The notes: generated from the letters alone by a model not told the origin. Counted from the stretch's first letter, positions 43,184 through 52,816 are shown. The stretch: DNA of 64,000 nt from Epsilonproteobacteria bacterium (ex Lamellibrachia satsuma) (GCA_003934925.1 JQIX01000048.1:21372-85371), one strand, 5' to 3'. A program made the numbers and translations.

Positions 43184-43239
43184 AGTGAAGAGTGAAGAGT
43201 TAAGAGTTAAGAGTGATGGTATGCATTGCTTTGCAATGC
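43184..43239 (+). repeat. Heptamer repeat plus perfect hairpin between the transporter genes
   Basis: Five AGTGAAG/AGTTAAG units begin right after the permease stop. TGATGGTAT and a perfect hairpin GCATTGC-TTT-GCAATGC (43223-43239) follow, then TTTTATT. It has the same layout as 61241-61300 and 20222-20280. Lying between two genes of one transporter, it may lower read-through. Confidence 0.8.
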
Positions 43240-43285
43240 TTTTATTGGATTTGATTGAAAAGCGTTTACTGACAAGAGGTGATTT

Positions 43286-43966
43286 ATGGTAACTCTTGAA
43301 AATGTACAAAAAATATATAATGAAAGTACTCCCCGTGCTTTTGAAGCACTTAAATCCATTGATCTGGAAGTAAGTGAAGGAGAATGTGTTGTTCTAAGCG
43401 GGGTCAGCGGAAGTGGAAAATCGACTCTGCTCTCACTGATCGCTGCCCTCGATAAACCCAGTAGCGGAAAGATTATTGTGAATGGAGAGTTGATCTCAAA
43501 ACTGCCTGATCTGCATGCTTCTGCCTATCGTGCAAAAACGATAGGCGTGATTTTTCAGCACTTTAATCTTTTGGAGTCACTCAGTGTAGAAGAGAATGTG
43601 ATCGTTCCGCTGATCAATTCCGGATTTGATATGCAGACGATCAAAGCGTTGGCGGACAAGAGTATGGAACTGGCAGCGATTTCACACAAAGCATCTCAAG
43701 AGGTCAAGGCACTTTCCGGCGGTGAAAAACAGCGTTGTGCGATCGCCAGAGCATTGATCCATGAACCTAAACTCATCCTTTGTGATGAGCCTACTGCCAA
43801 TCTTGACAGAGCTAATTCGCTTAAGTTCATAGAGATACTCCAATCATTACACGACATGGGTAAAACGATTATCGTTGCTACGCATGATCCTCTGTTTGAA
43901 GGACTTCCTTTTGTGAGCAAAGTGGTACATATGGAAGATGGCAGGATAGTGAAGAATGAGCGATAG
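43286..43966 (+). CDS. ABC transporter ATPase, LolD/MacB type
   Basis: A 226-residue ATPase with Walker A GVSGSGKST, Q-loop HFNLLESLSV, signature ALSGGEKQRCAIARAL, Walker B LILCDEPTANLD and switch His in VATHDPLF. It belongs to the FtsE/LolD/MacB class and should power the FtsX-type permease upstream. GAGGTG precedes the ATG. Confidence 0.92.
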   Translation: MVTLENVQKIYNESTPRAFEALKSIDLEVSEGECVVLSGVSGSGKSTLLSLIAALDKPSSGKIIVNGELISKLPDLHASAYRAKTIGVIFQHFNLLESLSVEENVIVPLINSGFDMQTIKALADKSMELAAISHKASQEVKALSGGEKQRCAIARALIHEPKLILCDEPTANLDRANSLKFIEILQSLHDMGKTIIVATHDPLFEGLPFVSKVVHMEDGRIVKNER

Positions 43967-43975
43967 GAAATGCAG

Positions 43976-43992
43976 GGTGGGGCTTGCCCACC
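43976..43992. repeat. Short GGTGGG palindrome
   Basis: GGTGGG (43976-43981), GCTTG loop, CCCACC (43987-43992), within GCAGGGTGGGGCTTGCCCAC. It is similar in wording to the perfect GTAGGGTGGGT palindrome at 60928-60952, so both may be REP-like sequences. Confidence 0.5.
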
Positions 43993-44047
43993 ATTTTGGC
44001 AGTTCTCATGTCATCCCGGTTTCGCTGAAAGGCTTAGGGAAAAAACG

Positions 44048-45016
44048 ATGAATGAAATTCTCTTAAACAATGAAGTAATCGTCTATCTGCTTTCGGAGAC
44101 AGTGCTTTATCTTCTTCTTTTTCTTGCATTTCTTGTGACTGTCGGGTTGGTTAAAAAGTGGAATTTTGATGCTTTTACCACAGAACAGTTCACGCTTGAA
44201 AATCGCTCCTATCTTGTTATGACTATTATCTTTTTTACCATCGTGCTTAAGATCATATTGCTACCCTATTTTGTTTATACCATCGATACCCTTTCCGATC
44301 TTGTCCCCGGTGCGATGTGTGGTGCCGGTGTGATCAAGGCAAATGCCTACGGCAATCCTCTGCTGGCATTGAAAATAGCGATCCTCTTTTTGAGCGGACT
44401 GTGGCTCAGTATAAACAGTATAGATCTGAAAGCGAAGCGTTATCCCTACCTTAAACTGAAATCATGGTTTTTCCTGTTTATCTTTGTTCTGCTCAGTTTA
44501 GAATTCTTTTTGGATATACTCTACTTCACCCATATTGAAACCACAAATCCTGTCAGTTGCTGTTCAGTGATCTTCGGCCAGACAGGTGGTGCGAACAGTC
44601 TGCCTTTTGGCTTGGATATTCCTAAACTTCTGATGCTCTTTTATCTGCTTTTTGTATTGATCATTTTGAGTCTGCTCTCCAACCTTTCTTTTGTCAGTGT
44701 GGCTTCAAGCATATTGTTCGTTGTGGTCGGATATTATGCAGTAGTTTATTTCTTCGGTACCTATATTTACGAACTTCCTACCCACAAATGTCCTTTCTGT
44801 ATGTTGCAGGATCATTACCATTATATCGGTTATGCTGTTTGGGGATTGTTGCTTTTGGGAACATTCTTTGCAATTGATTATGCGATCATGAATGCTTTTT
44901 TTCACACTGTTCCACAAACTTTAAAGCGAATTGCAATAGTATTATTAACTATGTTCGTCCTGCTCTGTAGCGGGTATGTAGCTATTTATTATTTTAAAAA
45001 TGGGGTATGGTTATGA
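44048..45016 (+). CDS. Eight-helix membrane protein with periplasmic-type Cys pairs
   Basis: A 322-residue polytopic protein with about eight membrane segments. ATG 44048 has AGGG upstream; the frame is open further up but without a start signal. Cys residues occur in VPGAMCGAG, PVSCCSVIFG and KCPFCMLQDHYHYIGY. The CPFC pair at the start of a membrane segment recalls DsbB/VKOR-type thiol enzymes, but I cannot place the family. It is coupled to a NosL-type gene by a four-base overlap, so a role in copper or thiol handling is likely. The function is unknown. Confidence 0.75.
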   Translation: MNEILLNNEVIVYLLSETVLYLLLFLAFLVTVGLVKKWNFDAFTTEQFTLENRSYLVMTIIFFTIVLKIILLPYFVYTIDTLSDLVPGAMCGAGVIKANAYGNPLLALKIAILFLSGLWLSINSIDLKAKRYPYLKLKSWFFLFIFVLLSLEFFLDILYFTHIETTNPVSCCSVIFGQTGGANSLPFGLDIPKLLMLFYLLFVLIILSLLSNLSFVSVASSILFVVVGYYAVVYFFGTYIYELPTHKCPFCMLQDHYHYIGYAVWGLLLLGTFFAIDYAIMNAFFHTVPQTLKRIAIVLLTMFVLLCSGYVAIYYFKNGVWL

Positions 45017-45516
45017 AAAAAACAGTGATAAATCTATTGACTTTTGTGGTAGTGATCGCCATTTTGGTGATACTGCTTCTCTCTTTTGGCAATGATCAGG
45101 GATCGAAATATGTCTATAAAGGCAATACTGCACATAAGATCATCAAGATCAAACCCAAAGAATACCAGTGTTCCGAGTGCAATATGAATATTGAAGCATT
45201 GGCCTATGAGGCACAGATCATTACCCAGGAGGGTGATACCTATTTCTTTGATGATATTGGGTGCGTGGTACTCTGGTTGAAGAATCACAAGCCTACTATT
45301 GCAAAGATCGTAACCCAGACGCTTGATACACATCACTGGGTAGATGTCAAAAAAGCATGGTATACGCGTATTGCGCATGATCCTATGGGATATGGATTTG
45401 CTGCATATGAAAAGAAAAGAAAGGGTTTTGTATCTTATAATGAGATGAAACTTTTAATGCTTCAGGGGAAAAACCTGCATGATCCTTTTGTAAAAAAGAA
45501 GCTTTTAGGACATTAA
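45013..45516 (+). CDS. Membrane-anchored NosL-domain protein (paralogue 5)
   Basis: A 167-residue protein with an N-terminal membrane anchor (LLTFVVVIAILVILLLSF) instead of a lipobox. The NosL core is intact: YQCSECNMNIEALAYEAQII, YFFDDIGCVVLWLKN and HDPMGYGFAAYEKK. It is closest in pattern to the canonical NosL (37879). ATG 45013 is preferred over 45007 because GGGG lies seven bases before it. It is the last gene of the block. Confidence 0.88.
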   Translation: MKKTVINLLTFVVVIAILVILLLSFGNDQGSKYVYKGNTAHKIIKIKPKEYQCSECNMNIEALAYEAQIITQEGDTYFFDDIGCVVLWLKNHKPTIAKIVTQTLDTHHWVDVKKAWYTRIAHDPMGYGFAAYEKKRKGFVSYNEMKLLMLQGKNLHDPFVKKKLLGH

Positions 45517-45545
45517 CCCGGATTAATACATTCTACGCTGTATTC
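45514..45545 (+). repeat. Solo end of the inverted-repeat element
   Basis: TTAACCCGGATTAATACATT resembles the terminal repeat TTTAACCCGGATTATGCATT at 27120. It overlaps the stop of the last block gene. No second end is nearby. Confidence 0.6.
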
Positions 45546-45613
45546 ATAAAGAAAAAGTACCTGTTTTTTGATGAATAGAAAGAGTAACTAACTCCTTTTT
45601 ATCATTTTTTTGT

Positions 45614-45619
45614 TATACT
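45614..45619 (+). promoter_or_regulatory. acpP: Probable -10 box of acpP
   Basis: TTTTTTTGTTATACT contains an extended -10 (TGT-TATACT) 35 bases before the start codon, with a T-rich stretch upstream as in Campylobacterota promoters. Confidence 0.45.
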
Positions 45620-45653
45620 TGTATGTATTTTTAACAAACTTAAGGAGTAATCA

Positions 45654-45881
45654 ATGGCATTATTTGATGATGTAAAAGAGGTAGTTGTAGAGCAGCTAAA
45701 CGTGAGCCCGGATGAGGTAAAAGAAGAGTCTAAATTCGTAGAAGATCTTGGGGCGGACAGTCTTGATGTTGTTGAGTTGGTAATGGCGCTTGAAGAGAAA
45801 TTCGATATCGAAATTCCTGATGACCAGGCAGAAGCTATCGCAACTGTAGCTGACGCGATCAAATTCATTGAAAACGTATAA
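45654..45881 (+). CDS. acpP: Acyl carrier protein
   Basis: Carries growing acyl chains on a 4'-phosphopantetheine arm. It has 75 residues. The attachment Ser is S36 in [17 protein letters not shown]; the protein is acidic and four-helical. AAGGAG precedes the ATG. It is followed by fabF as in most bacteria. The stop codon overlaps a terminator-like stem. Confidence 0.98.
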   Translation: MALFDDVKEVVVEQLNVSPDEVKEESKFVEDLGADSLDVVELVMALEEKFDIEIPDDQAEAIATVADAIKFIENV

Positions 45882-45906
45882 TCAAAGCCCCTTTTGGGGA
45901 TTTGAT
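45881..45906 (+). terminator. Hairpin after acpP
   Basis: ATCAAAGCCCC (45881-45891), TTTT, GGGGATTTGAT (45896-45906): an 11-bp stem with one G-A mismatch. No T-tract follows, but a second, longer palindrome begins two bases later. Confidence 0.5.
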
Positions 45907-45907
45907 T

Positions 45908-45949
45908 AAGATAGATATCAGTATTTTATAAAATACTGATATCTATCTT
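45908..45949. repeat. 42-bp perfect palindrome between acpP and fabF
   Basis: AAGATAGATATCAGTATTTT (45908-45927), AT, and the exact complement to 45949. It ends 29 bases before fabF, just upstream of the ribosome binding site. In RNA it would be a 20-bp AT-rich stem. It could tune fabF relative to acpP; as DNA it could be a binding site or element relic. Confidence 0.85.
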
Positions 45950-45978
45950 ATAATTTAAATAAGCAGATAGGAGAAGCA

Positions 45979-47196
45979 GTGAAAAGAGTAGTAGTGACAG
46001 GTTTGGGAATGATAAATTCTTTGGGACTTGATAAAGAGAGTGCATTTTCTGCAATAGTAGAAGGGAAATGCGGTATTAAGGTGATCGAAGCATTTGATCC
46101 GGAGAAGCATACAGCAAAAATTGCAGGTGAGATCATGGATTTTGATCCGCTTACGGTAATGGATGCCAAAGAAACAAAAAAAGCGGATAGATTTATCCAG
46201 CTTGGGCTTAAGGCTGCTGCTGAAGCAATGGAAGATGCAAAACTCCCGGAAGAGGTTGACAGAGAAAGATTCGGTGTGGCTTCTGCTTCCGGAATAGGCG
46301 GTTTGCCGAATATTGAAAAAAACTCGATCGTATGTGAAAATAGAGGGCCAAGAAGAATTTCTCCTTTCTTCATCCCCTCTTCATTGGTCAATATGCTTGG
46401 TGGATTCGTCTCTATTTATCAAAACCTGAAAGGTCCGAACCTCTCTTCTGTAACTGCCTGTGCTGCCGGAACACATGCCATTGGAGAAGCTGCAAAGTCT
46501 ATCATGGTCGGAACGGCTGACAAGATGTTGGTGGTCGGTGCAGAAGCTGCTATCTGTCCTGTCGGTGTAGGTGGATTTGCTGCAATGAAAGCACTCTCTA
46601 CCAGAAATGATGATCCTCAAACTGCTTCAAGACCATTTGATGCAGATCGGGACGGATTTGTAATGGGTGAAGGTGCAGGTGCCCTGGTTTTAGAAAGTTA
46701 TGATGATGCAGTAGCAAGAGGTGCAAGAATTTATGGAGAATTGATCGGTTTTGGTGAAAGCGGTGATGCAAACCATATTACAACACCTACAATGGATGGC
46801 CCGCTTCGTGCAATGAAGGGTGCATATAAAATGGCAGGTGAGCCTAAAATAGATTATGTCAATGCACATGGTACTTCGACACCGGTCAATGATAAAAATG
46901 AGACAGCTGCATTGAAAGAAGTTTTCGGTGGGAAAGAAAATTGCCCTCCTGTGAGTTCCATTAAAGGCCAGGTAGGCCACTGCCTTGGTGCGGCCGGTGC
47001 GATAGAAGCCGTTGTATCTCTCATGGCTATGAGAGATGGTGTATTGCCTCCGACTATCAATTATACGACTCCTGATGAAAATTGTGATCTTGATTATGTT
47101 CCAAATGTTGCAAGAAAAGCAGATATTAATGTTGCGATGAGTAACTCATTCGGTTTTGGCGGTACGAACGGTGTAGTCATATTTAAAAAGATATAA
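45979..47196 (+). CDS. fabF: 3-oxoacyl-ACP synthase II
   Basis: Condenses malonyl-ACP with acyl-ACP. It has 405 residues from GTG 45979 (AGGAGAAGCA upstream). Active-site Cys in [15 protein letters not shown] near residue 163, with the two His in [15 protein letters not shown] and GHCLGAAGA; it ends [13 protein letters not shown]. It lies downstream of acpP. Confidence 0.97.
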   Translation: MKRVVVTGLGMINSLGLDKESAFSAIVEGKCGIKVIEAFDPEKHTAKIAGEIMDFDPLTVMDAKETKKADRFIQLGLKAAAEAMEDAKLPEEVDRERFGVASASGIGGLPNIEKNSIVCENRGPRRISPFFIPSSLVNMLGGFVSIYQNLKGPNLSSVTACAAGTHAIGEAAKSIMVGTADKMLVVGAEAAICPVGVGGFAAMKALSTRNDDPQTASRPFDADRDGFVMGEGAGALVLESYDDAVARGARIYGELIGFGESGDANHITTPTMDGPLRAMKGAYKMAGEPKIDYVNAHGTSTPVNDKNETAALKEVFGGKENCPPVSSIKGQVGHCLGAAGAIEAVVSLMAMRDGVLPPTINYTTPDENCDLDYVPNVARKADINVAMSNSFGFGGTNGVVIFKKI

Positions 47197-47207
47197 GGAT
47201 CGAAAAA

Positions 47208-48143
47208 ATGGCAACTTATTTAGATTTTGAAAGTAAAATTAAGAAGATACAGGAAGAGATCGTATCTGCACATGCCATTGCCAATTTAAATGCTGTAGAA
47301 AAGTATCAGAAAGAGTTGGAAAAAGAGGTTGAAAAGACCTTTGGTTCTTTGAGTGATTATCAAAAATTACAGCTGGCACGTCACCCGGATAGACCTTATG
47401 CCCTTGATTATATTAGACTTATCATGGAAGATGCTTATGAGATCCATGGAGATCGTGCATTCCGTGATGATCCGGCGATCTTATGTTATATCGGTTGGAT
47501 CAATGGTCAAAAGACGGTGGTTATAGGTGAACAAAAAGGGCGTGGTGTCAAAAACAAGATCAAAAGGAATTTTGGTATGCCGAACCCTGAAGGGTATAGA
47601 AAAGCCCTTCGCGCAGTAAGGATGGCAGAGAAATTTGATATCCCTGTATTGATGCTTATAGACACTCCGGGTGCCTATCCCGGCCTTGGAGCGGAAGAGA
47701 GAGGTCAAAGTGAAGCGATCGCGAAGAATCTTTTTGAATTCGCTTCTGTAAAAGTACCTATGATCTCTGTAGTTATCGGTGAAGGTGGTTCTGGTGGAGC
47801 ACTTGCCATTGGTGTAGCAGACAGACTTGCAATGATGCGTTATTCTATTTTTGCAGTTATCTCTCCGGAGGGATGTTCAGCAATTTTATGGAATGATCCA
47901 TCCAAAGTCGAGACGGCAACTAAAGCACTGAAGATCACACCAAGTGATCTTTTGGAGCATAATCTTGTAGATGATGTGTTGGATGAACCACTTATAGGAG
48001 CGCATCGCGATAAAAAGACTGCAGCAGAGGTCCTTAAAACCTATTTTTTGGAGAGTGTAAAAAAACTTCAAGAACTTCCCATAGATGAATTGCTTGACCA
48101 GCGTTATAGAAAACTTACTTCTGTAGGTGCATATAGCGAATAA
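47208..48143 (+). CDS. accA: Acetyl-CoA carboxylase carboxyltransferase subunit alpha
   Basis: Half of the carboxyltransferase that makes malonyl-CoA. It has 311 residues with the family core ([66 protein letters not shown]). It starts 11 bases after fabF, and acpP-fabF-accA is the usual Campylobacter order. accD is not in the window. Confidence 0.97.
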   Translation: MATYLDFESKIKKIQEEIVSAHAIANLNAVEKYQKELEKEVEKTFGSLSDYQKLQLARHPDRPYALDYIRLIMEDAYEIHGDRAFRDDPAILCYIGWINGQKTVVIGEQKGRGVKNKIKRNFGMPNPEGYRKALRAVRMAEKFDIPVLMLIDTPGAYPGLGAEERGQSEAIAKNLFEFASVKVPMISVVIGEGGSGGALAIGVADRLAMMRYSIFAVISPEGCSAILWNDPSKVETATKALKITPSDLLEHNLVDDVLDEPLIGAHRDKKTAAEVLKTYFLESVKKLQELPIDELLDQRYRKLTSVGAYSE

Positions 48144-48156
48144 GATCTCCTAAAAA

Positions 48157-48771
48157 ATGATACATGAAATAGCGACAACCATTGTCCAGCAGATCGGTGG
48201 TATGGGTTATTTTGGTATCTTCCTCCTTATGTTCCTTGAGAGTACTTTTTTCCCTTTCCCCAGCGAAATTATTATGATACCGGCGGGATACCTTGCCTTT
48301 AAAGGCGAGATGGACTTTTATCTTATTATATTGATAGGAATATCAGGTTCTGTAGCAGGGGCACTGTTCAACTACTATCTGGCCATGCATTTTGGTAGAA
48401 AATTCATTTTAAAATATGGAAAATATTTTTTTATAAAAGAAGATACACTCAATAAACTGGAAACATTCTTCGTCAAACATGGAGAACTTTCCACGTTTAA
48501 CGGGAGGCTCATCCCGGGAATACGCCAGCTTATTTCTTTACCTGCCGGACTGGCACGTATGAATATAGCCAGGTTCTCTTTTTATTCTGCGCTAGGTGCC
48601 GGTATATGGGTGATCGTTCTGGTGGCTTTAGGGTATCTGCTTGGATCAAACGAAGCACTTATCTCAGAATATCTCCGATCGGCAACTGTCATTGCTTTAA
48701 TATGTGTTGTGCTGATCACATTTTTTTATATTGTTCGCAATAAGAGAAGAAAAGAGATACTGGAAGATTAG
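48157..48771 (+). CDS. DedA-family membrane protein
   Basis: A 204-residue protein of the DedA/SNARE-associated family, now regarded as lipid scramblase or undecaprenyl-phosphate recycling proteins. The family signatures are [17 protein letters not shown] near the start and [18 protein letters not shown] in the middle, with four to five membrane segments. It is 13 bases after accA and overlaps the convergent helicase gene by four bases. Confidence 0.9.
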   Translation: MIHEIATTIVQQIGGMGYFGIFLLMFLESTFFPFPSEIIMIPAGYLAFKGEMDFYLIILIGISGSVAGALFNYYLAMHFGRKFILKYGKYFFIKEDTLNKLETFFVKHGELSTFNGRLIPGIRQLISLPAGLARMNIARFSFYSALGAGIWVIVLVALGYLLGSNEALISEYLRSATVIALICVVLITFFYIVRNKRRKEILED

Positions 48772-50129
48772 TCCAATATCCAGGCTACATACCTCTTTTT
48801 CTTGATCTTTGTATTTTTTAGGGCTTTAAATACTTTATCTATGACTGTATGATGCAGGGCTACATAGGATTTTGTCTCAGTGATATTGATCTTGCCTATC
48901 ATATTGCTGTCGATACCGATCTCTTTGCAGAGTGTACCGAGTATGTCACCGGCACGAAGCTTTGTTTTTTCCCCGCCATTGAGACAAAGCGTATCATACT
49001 CGGAGGCCATTTTAAAGGAAGCATCTATACGTAGATCCTTCATCTGTCCTGTACGTGCCTGTGAAGTGATATATGCACATTTGGAACTCTCTTTGGGATC
49101 ATACAGAGACAATGCGGTTCCTGTGGCATCTGCCCGTCCTGTACGTCCTATGCGGTGTGTATAGACTTCTTTGTCAAAAGGCAGGTCATAGTTGATGATA
49201 AGATCTATATCTTTGATATCCAGACCTCTTGAAGCCACATCTGTAGCTACCAGGATACGCTTTGAACCATTGGAGAACACAATAACTGCTTCATTGCGTT
49301 CTCTCTGGTCAAGGTCACCATGCAGATCTATGACAGAATGGCCACGTCTATGCAATTTGTCAGTAAGAGAAATTACTTCCGCCTTTGTATTGCAGAAGAT
49401 AAGCAATGATCCTGGTTTGTAGGACTGTATGAGTGCAGTAAGTGTTTTGAACTTATCTGATGTCTCATAGACGATCTCTTCTATCTTGGTACGTTCCTGA
49501 ACCGTATCTACCTTAATGTTAAGAGGGTGTTTGAGAAGTGCTTTTGCCAGCTTTTCTATTTTTGGGGGGAAAGTGGCTGAAAAAAGCAGGGTCTGTCTGT
49601 TTTTAGGCATATTTGAGCCTATTTTGACTATCTCATCATAAAATCCCATATCCAGCATGCGGTCTGCCTCGTCAAGTACAAGCGTTTTAATACTGTCAAG
49701 TACCAGTGTTTCTTTTGCCAAGTGGTCCTGTATGCGTCCCGGTGTACCTATGAGTATGTGTGCGCCTTTTGCCAATGATTCTGCCTGTGCACGAAGAGGT
49801 ACCCCTCCATAAAGTGTGAGTATTTTCATGTTGGGTTTATAGGCAGCTACCTTTCTAAGCTCTACAGCTATCTGCTCTGCAAGCTCTCTGGTAGGAGTGA
49901 TAATTATGGTCTGAGGTTTGTTTCTGCTCATATCTGTGCGCATGATGCAAGGTATCCCGAAAGCCAATGTTTTGCCCGAACCTGTTTTGGATTGGGCGAG
50001 AATATCCTTCCCCTCTAAAATAGGATCAATAGCTTTTTCCTGTATTTCACTCATTTTGCTAAAGTTGAATGTATCGATTATGTCTAAAAGTGCTTTGGGT
50101 ATGTTTGTAATAGTGTCAAATGATGCCAT
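48768..50129 (-). CDS. dbpA: DEAD-box RNA helicase, DbpA type
   Basis: ATP-dependent RNA helicase acting on 23S rRNA during 50S assembly in E. coli. It has 453 residues. Motifs: [15 protein letters not shown] (I), PTRELAEQ (Ia), [12 protein letters not shown] (II), FSATFP (III), [20 protein letters not shown] (V) and [13 protein letters not shown] (VI). The C-terminal 75 residues ([20 protein letters not shown]... to VAWILD) are the DbpA RNA-binding domain. Confidence 0.92.
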   Translation of the reverse strand: MASFDTITNIPKALLDIIDTFNFSKMSEIQEKAIDPILEGKDILAQSKTGSGKTLAFGIPCIMRTDMSRNKPQTIIITPTRELAEQIAVELRKVAAYKPNMKILTLYGGVPLRAQAESLAKGAHILIGTPGRIQDHLAKETLVLDSIKTLVLDEADRMLDMGFYDEIVKIGSNMPKNRQTLLFSATFPPKIEKLAKALLKHPLNIKVDTVQERTKIEEIVYETSDKFKTLTALIQSYKPGSLLIFCNTKAEVISLTDKLHRRGHSVIDLHGDLDQRERNEAVIVFSNGSKRILVATDVASRGLDIKDIDLIINYDLPFDKEVYTHRIGRTGRADATGTALSLYDPKESSKCAYITSQARTGQMKDLRIDASFKMASEYDTLCLNGGEKTKLRAGDILGTLCKEIGIDSNMIGKINITETKSYVALHHTVIDKVFKALKNTKIKKKRYVAWILD

Positions 50130-50222
50130 ATTTAGTATGTCCTGAATGTATATGCAGCGTATTATTGGTATTGTAGAAAGTGTTGGTATTATGAGGGGTG
50201 TGAGCCGGAGCCCACTATAGGA

Positions 50223-50447
50223 TTACGCTTTGCTTTTTCTGTAATCCATGATCATTTTATAGGCTTCATCTTTTAAAAGAAGTTTTTCTTTTTTAAGTGT
50301 TTCCAATTCCATATCTGTAAGAGGCAGTCTGCCTGCTTCTGCGTCGTCTATCTTCTGATCCAGTTCGTTGTGTTTCTCAAAGATCTTTGTAAAGTGTGCA
50401 TTTTGCTGTTTAAGTTCGTGGATCTCATCTCTATATTCGTGTAACAT
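50223..50447 (-). CDS. DUF465/YdcH-family small protein
   Basis: A 74-residue, highly charged helical protein (HEYRDEIHELKQQNAHFTKI...DAEAG...LKKEKLLLKDEAYKMI) matching the YdcH/DUF465 helical hairpin. The function is unknown. GGAGT precedes the ATG. It is flanked by the helicase and argJ on the same strand. Confidence 0.85.
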   Translation of the reverse strand: MLHEYRDEIHELKQQNAHFTKIFEKHNELDQKIDDAEAGRLPLTDMELETLKKEKLLLKDEAYKMIMDYRKSKA

Positions 50448-50502
50448 GGTTACTCCTATTTATATTTTGCTGTATTTTATCTTTTTTGTGGTTAGAAGAG
50501 AA

Positions 50503-51693
50503 TTAAGTCCTGTACTCAGCATTGATCTTCACGTATTCATAACTTAGATCACAGCCATAGGAAGTATAGGAAGCCTCTCCCATACCAATGTTACACGTTA
50601 CTTTGAAACTCTCCTGTTTCATGATCTCATAGGCTTTGTTTTCACGTTCTTTGTCCAACTCCCTGAATTCATTTGAATAGATAAGAAGATCGTCATAATG
50701 GATAATAAGCTTGCTCTCATCACATGCTATGCCACTGGCTCCGATAGTCGAAGCGATACGCCCCCAGTTCGGGTCTTCCCCGAAGAGGGCAGTTTTTACC
50801 AGTAATGAATTGCTTAGCGCCGTACTTGCTTTTCTCGCTTCCTCTTCGCTTTTTGCCCCTTTGACCTCAAAGGCTACCAGTTTGTTGGCGCCTTCTCCGT
50901 CCTTAAGGATCATCATGGCAAGTTCGAACATCATTTGATTCAATGCTTTACGAAAGGCCTCTTTATGATAAAGCCCACTTTTTTTATTGGACAGAAGCAT
51001 GACTGTATCGTTTGTCGAAGTATCACCATCTACAGAGATACGGTTGAATGAAGTTTCTGTACCTTGTGCAAGCAGTTCATCCATATCATTTTTGGGAATA
51101 TCGGCATCGGTAATAATAAAACAGAGCATGGTCGCCATAGCAGGGTTTATCATTCCGGCACCTTTGCAGATAGCTGCAATGTTAAAGCTTTCGCCATTGT
51201 CAAGTTCCACTTTACAGGCCAGTTCCTTTTTGAAACTGTCGGTGGTCATGATGGCACGTGCAGTTCTATGGGAGTCTGATGCATTAAAATTCAAAGTGTC
51301 AAATGCGGAAGTGATCTTGTCAACAGGCAAACGGTAACCTATGACCCCGGTAGAGCTCATAACAGGGTTCACTACATTTATTTTGCTGCTGAGTATTGAC
51401 ATAATAGTGTCAATATCTTCTATTCCTTTTTCCCCTGTCATGGCATTGGCATTTTTGGCATTGATCAGAACAAAATCTGTCTGAAAATCTTTAGGGTATT
51501 TTTGGAAATGTTTGATAGGTGCGGCTTGAAAAGTGTTCGTTGTAAAGACCGCTGAAATGTCACAAGGGACTTCACTGCGTATGAAAGCTACATCACCATC
51601 TTCTGCATCAGGGCGCATACCTACATTGGTCGCTCCGCAAAAAAAACCTTTAACATTTTCCAAACCATTCTTAATTTCTATGATATTAAACAT
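50503..51693 (-). CDS. argJ: Bifunctional glutamate N-acetyltransferase / N-acetylglutamate synthase
   Basis: Transfers acetyl from N-acetylornithine to glutamate in arginine synthesis. It has 396 residues. The self-cleavage site is in KGAGMINPAMATMLCFI, where the Thr before Met-Leu becomes the nucleophile of the beta chain; the oxyanion motif is SSTGVIGYRLP. The start overlaps the upstream channel gene by eight bases, with GAGGAATTG as ribosome binding site. Confidence 0.94.
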   Translation of the reverse strand: MFNIIEIKNGLENVKGFFCGATNVGMRPDAEDGDVAFIRSEVPCDISAVFTTNTFQAAPIKHFQKYPKDFQTDFVLINAKNANAMTGEKGIEDIDTIMSILSSKINVVNPVMSSTGVIGYRLPVDKITSAFDTLNFNASDSHRTARAIMTTDSFKKELACKVELDNGESFNIAAICKGAGMINPAMATMLCFIITDADIPKNDMDELLAQGTETSFNRISVDGDTSTNDTVMLLSNKKSGLYHKEAFRKALNQMMFELAMMILKDGEGANKLVAFEVKGAKSEEEARKASTALSNSLLVKTALFGEDPNWGRIASTIGASGIACDESKLIIHYDDLLIYSNEFRELDKERENKAYEIMKQESFKVTCNIGMGEASYTSYGCDLSYEYVKINAEYRT

Positions 51694-52816
51694 ATTTCAA
51701 TTCCTCAGGTTTCTCTTTTTTTCGGATGATCTTTTTTGCTTTGCGTATACCTTCTCCTGTACCAATGAGCAAGAGTTTTGACTCAGGCATGATAATAGTA
51801 TCCCCTTTAGGCATAGGAATGAAGGTATGGTCCTTTTGGCGAATACCGATGATGGTTACATTGGCAATATCCCTAAATCTTGCAGTCTTGATCTTTTTGA
51901 GCACAAGCCATGAAGTTTTTGAGACTTTGGCCTCTTCCATATCCAGCGGTGTGTCTTTTTTGTAGAGGAATTCCTGGAGCAGGTTTTCCATATCCGGCCG
52001 TGCGGCCATCGCATTGATACGCTGTGCCATGAGTTTTGTTGCCGTGACTACCTTGTTTGCACCCAGTTTTAGGAGTTTCTGTTCATCTTCAAGGCTTTTG
52101 GCATTGGCAATGATCAGATATTTCCTTTTCCTGTGTATCTCTGTTTCGTATAGGCGTGCAGAGGCGATCGTTGCGATATTGTCTGCTACATTGTCTGCAA
52201 GAGTGATCACTCCTTTTGCAGAGGAGAGGTATGATTTCAGGATACCTTCTTCCGTGTGTGGTTCAGCCATGACAAAATAAGGGTATTGATACTTTTTTGC
52301 TATCTCTTCCATATCTTCTCTTGGATCTACAACGACAAACGGAATATGGTTCACCCGCAATTGTTTTGTGACTTGAATTGTAAATTCATTATGGTAACAA
52401 ACAACAAAATGGTGTTTAAGTCTGGCGATCTCATAAAGCATTTTACGCTCCTTGGCAGTTTTTTGGAATTCACCCTTTTTAACAACTTCAGCGATTATCC
52501 CCACGGCGATAGAGAAGACAACAAACCCCAGAATGATCAATGTGATCGTAAAAATACGGCCCATATCTGAAATAGGTTGTATTTCTCCGTATCCTACCGT
52601 TGTGAAAGTAATACCTGTTTGGTAAATGGCATTCATCAGTGTAAAATTATCTATGATCATATAACCAATGGTGCCGATAAGCATGATCAGAACAGTAAGA
52701 ATAAGAGGAAGTCTAAAAGGGGCTAAATGCGCATAATATTCGTCATTTAGTGTGATATGCGGTTTTGGTGCGGTTCTCCAACCGAAGAATTTCTTAATTT
52801 TTGTGAGAGAAATCAT
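51686..52816 (-). CDS. Potassium channel with RCK domain
   Basis: A 376-residue protein. Two membrane segments (about 33-56 and 90-115) flank a pore loop with selectivity filter TTVGYGEI. A TrkA-N-type Rossmann domain follows (HHFVVCYHNEFTIQVTKQL...FVVVDPREDMEEIA) and a TrkA-C-type end domain. The usual GxGxxG nucleotide loop is replaced by CYHNEFT, so nucleotide binding may be lost or changed; RCK domains can instead bind Ca or other ions. It overlaps argJ by eight bases. Confidence 0.88.
   Translation of the reverse strand: MISLTKIKKFFGWRTAPKPHITLNDEYYAHLAPFRLPLILTVLIMLIGTIGYMIIDNFTLMNAIYQTGITFTTVGYGEIQPISDMGRIFTITLIILGFVVFSIAVGIIAEVVKKGEFQKTAKERKMLYEIARLKHHFVVCYHNEFTIQVTKQLRVNHIPFVVVDPREDMEEIAKKYQYPYFVMAEPHTEEGILKSYLSSAKGVITLADNVADNIATIASARLYETEIHRKRKYLIIANAKSLEDEQKLLKLGANKVVTATKLMAQRINAMAARPDMENLLQEFLYKKDTPLDMEEAKVSKTSWLVLKKIKTARFRDIANVTIIGIRQKDHTFIPMPKGDTIIMPESKLLLIGTGEGIRKAKKIIRKKEKPEELKYV

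Noticed and set aside
24787..45516. Prophage or conjugative island
   Set aside because: No phage structural, integrase, relaxase or transfer genes occur; the content is respiratory and copper-related.
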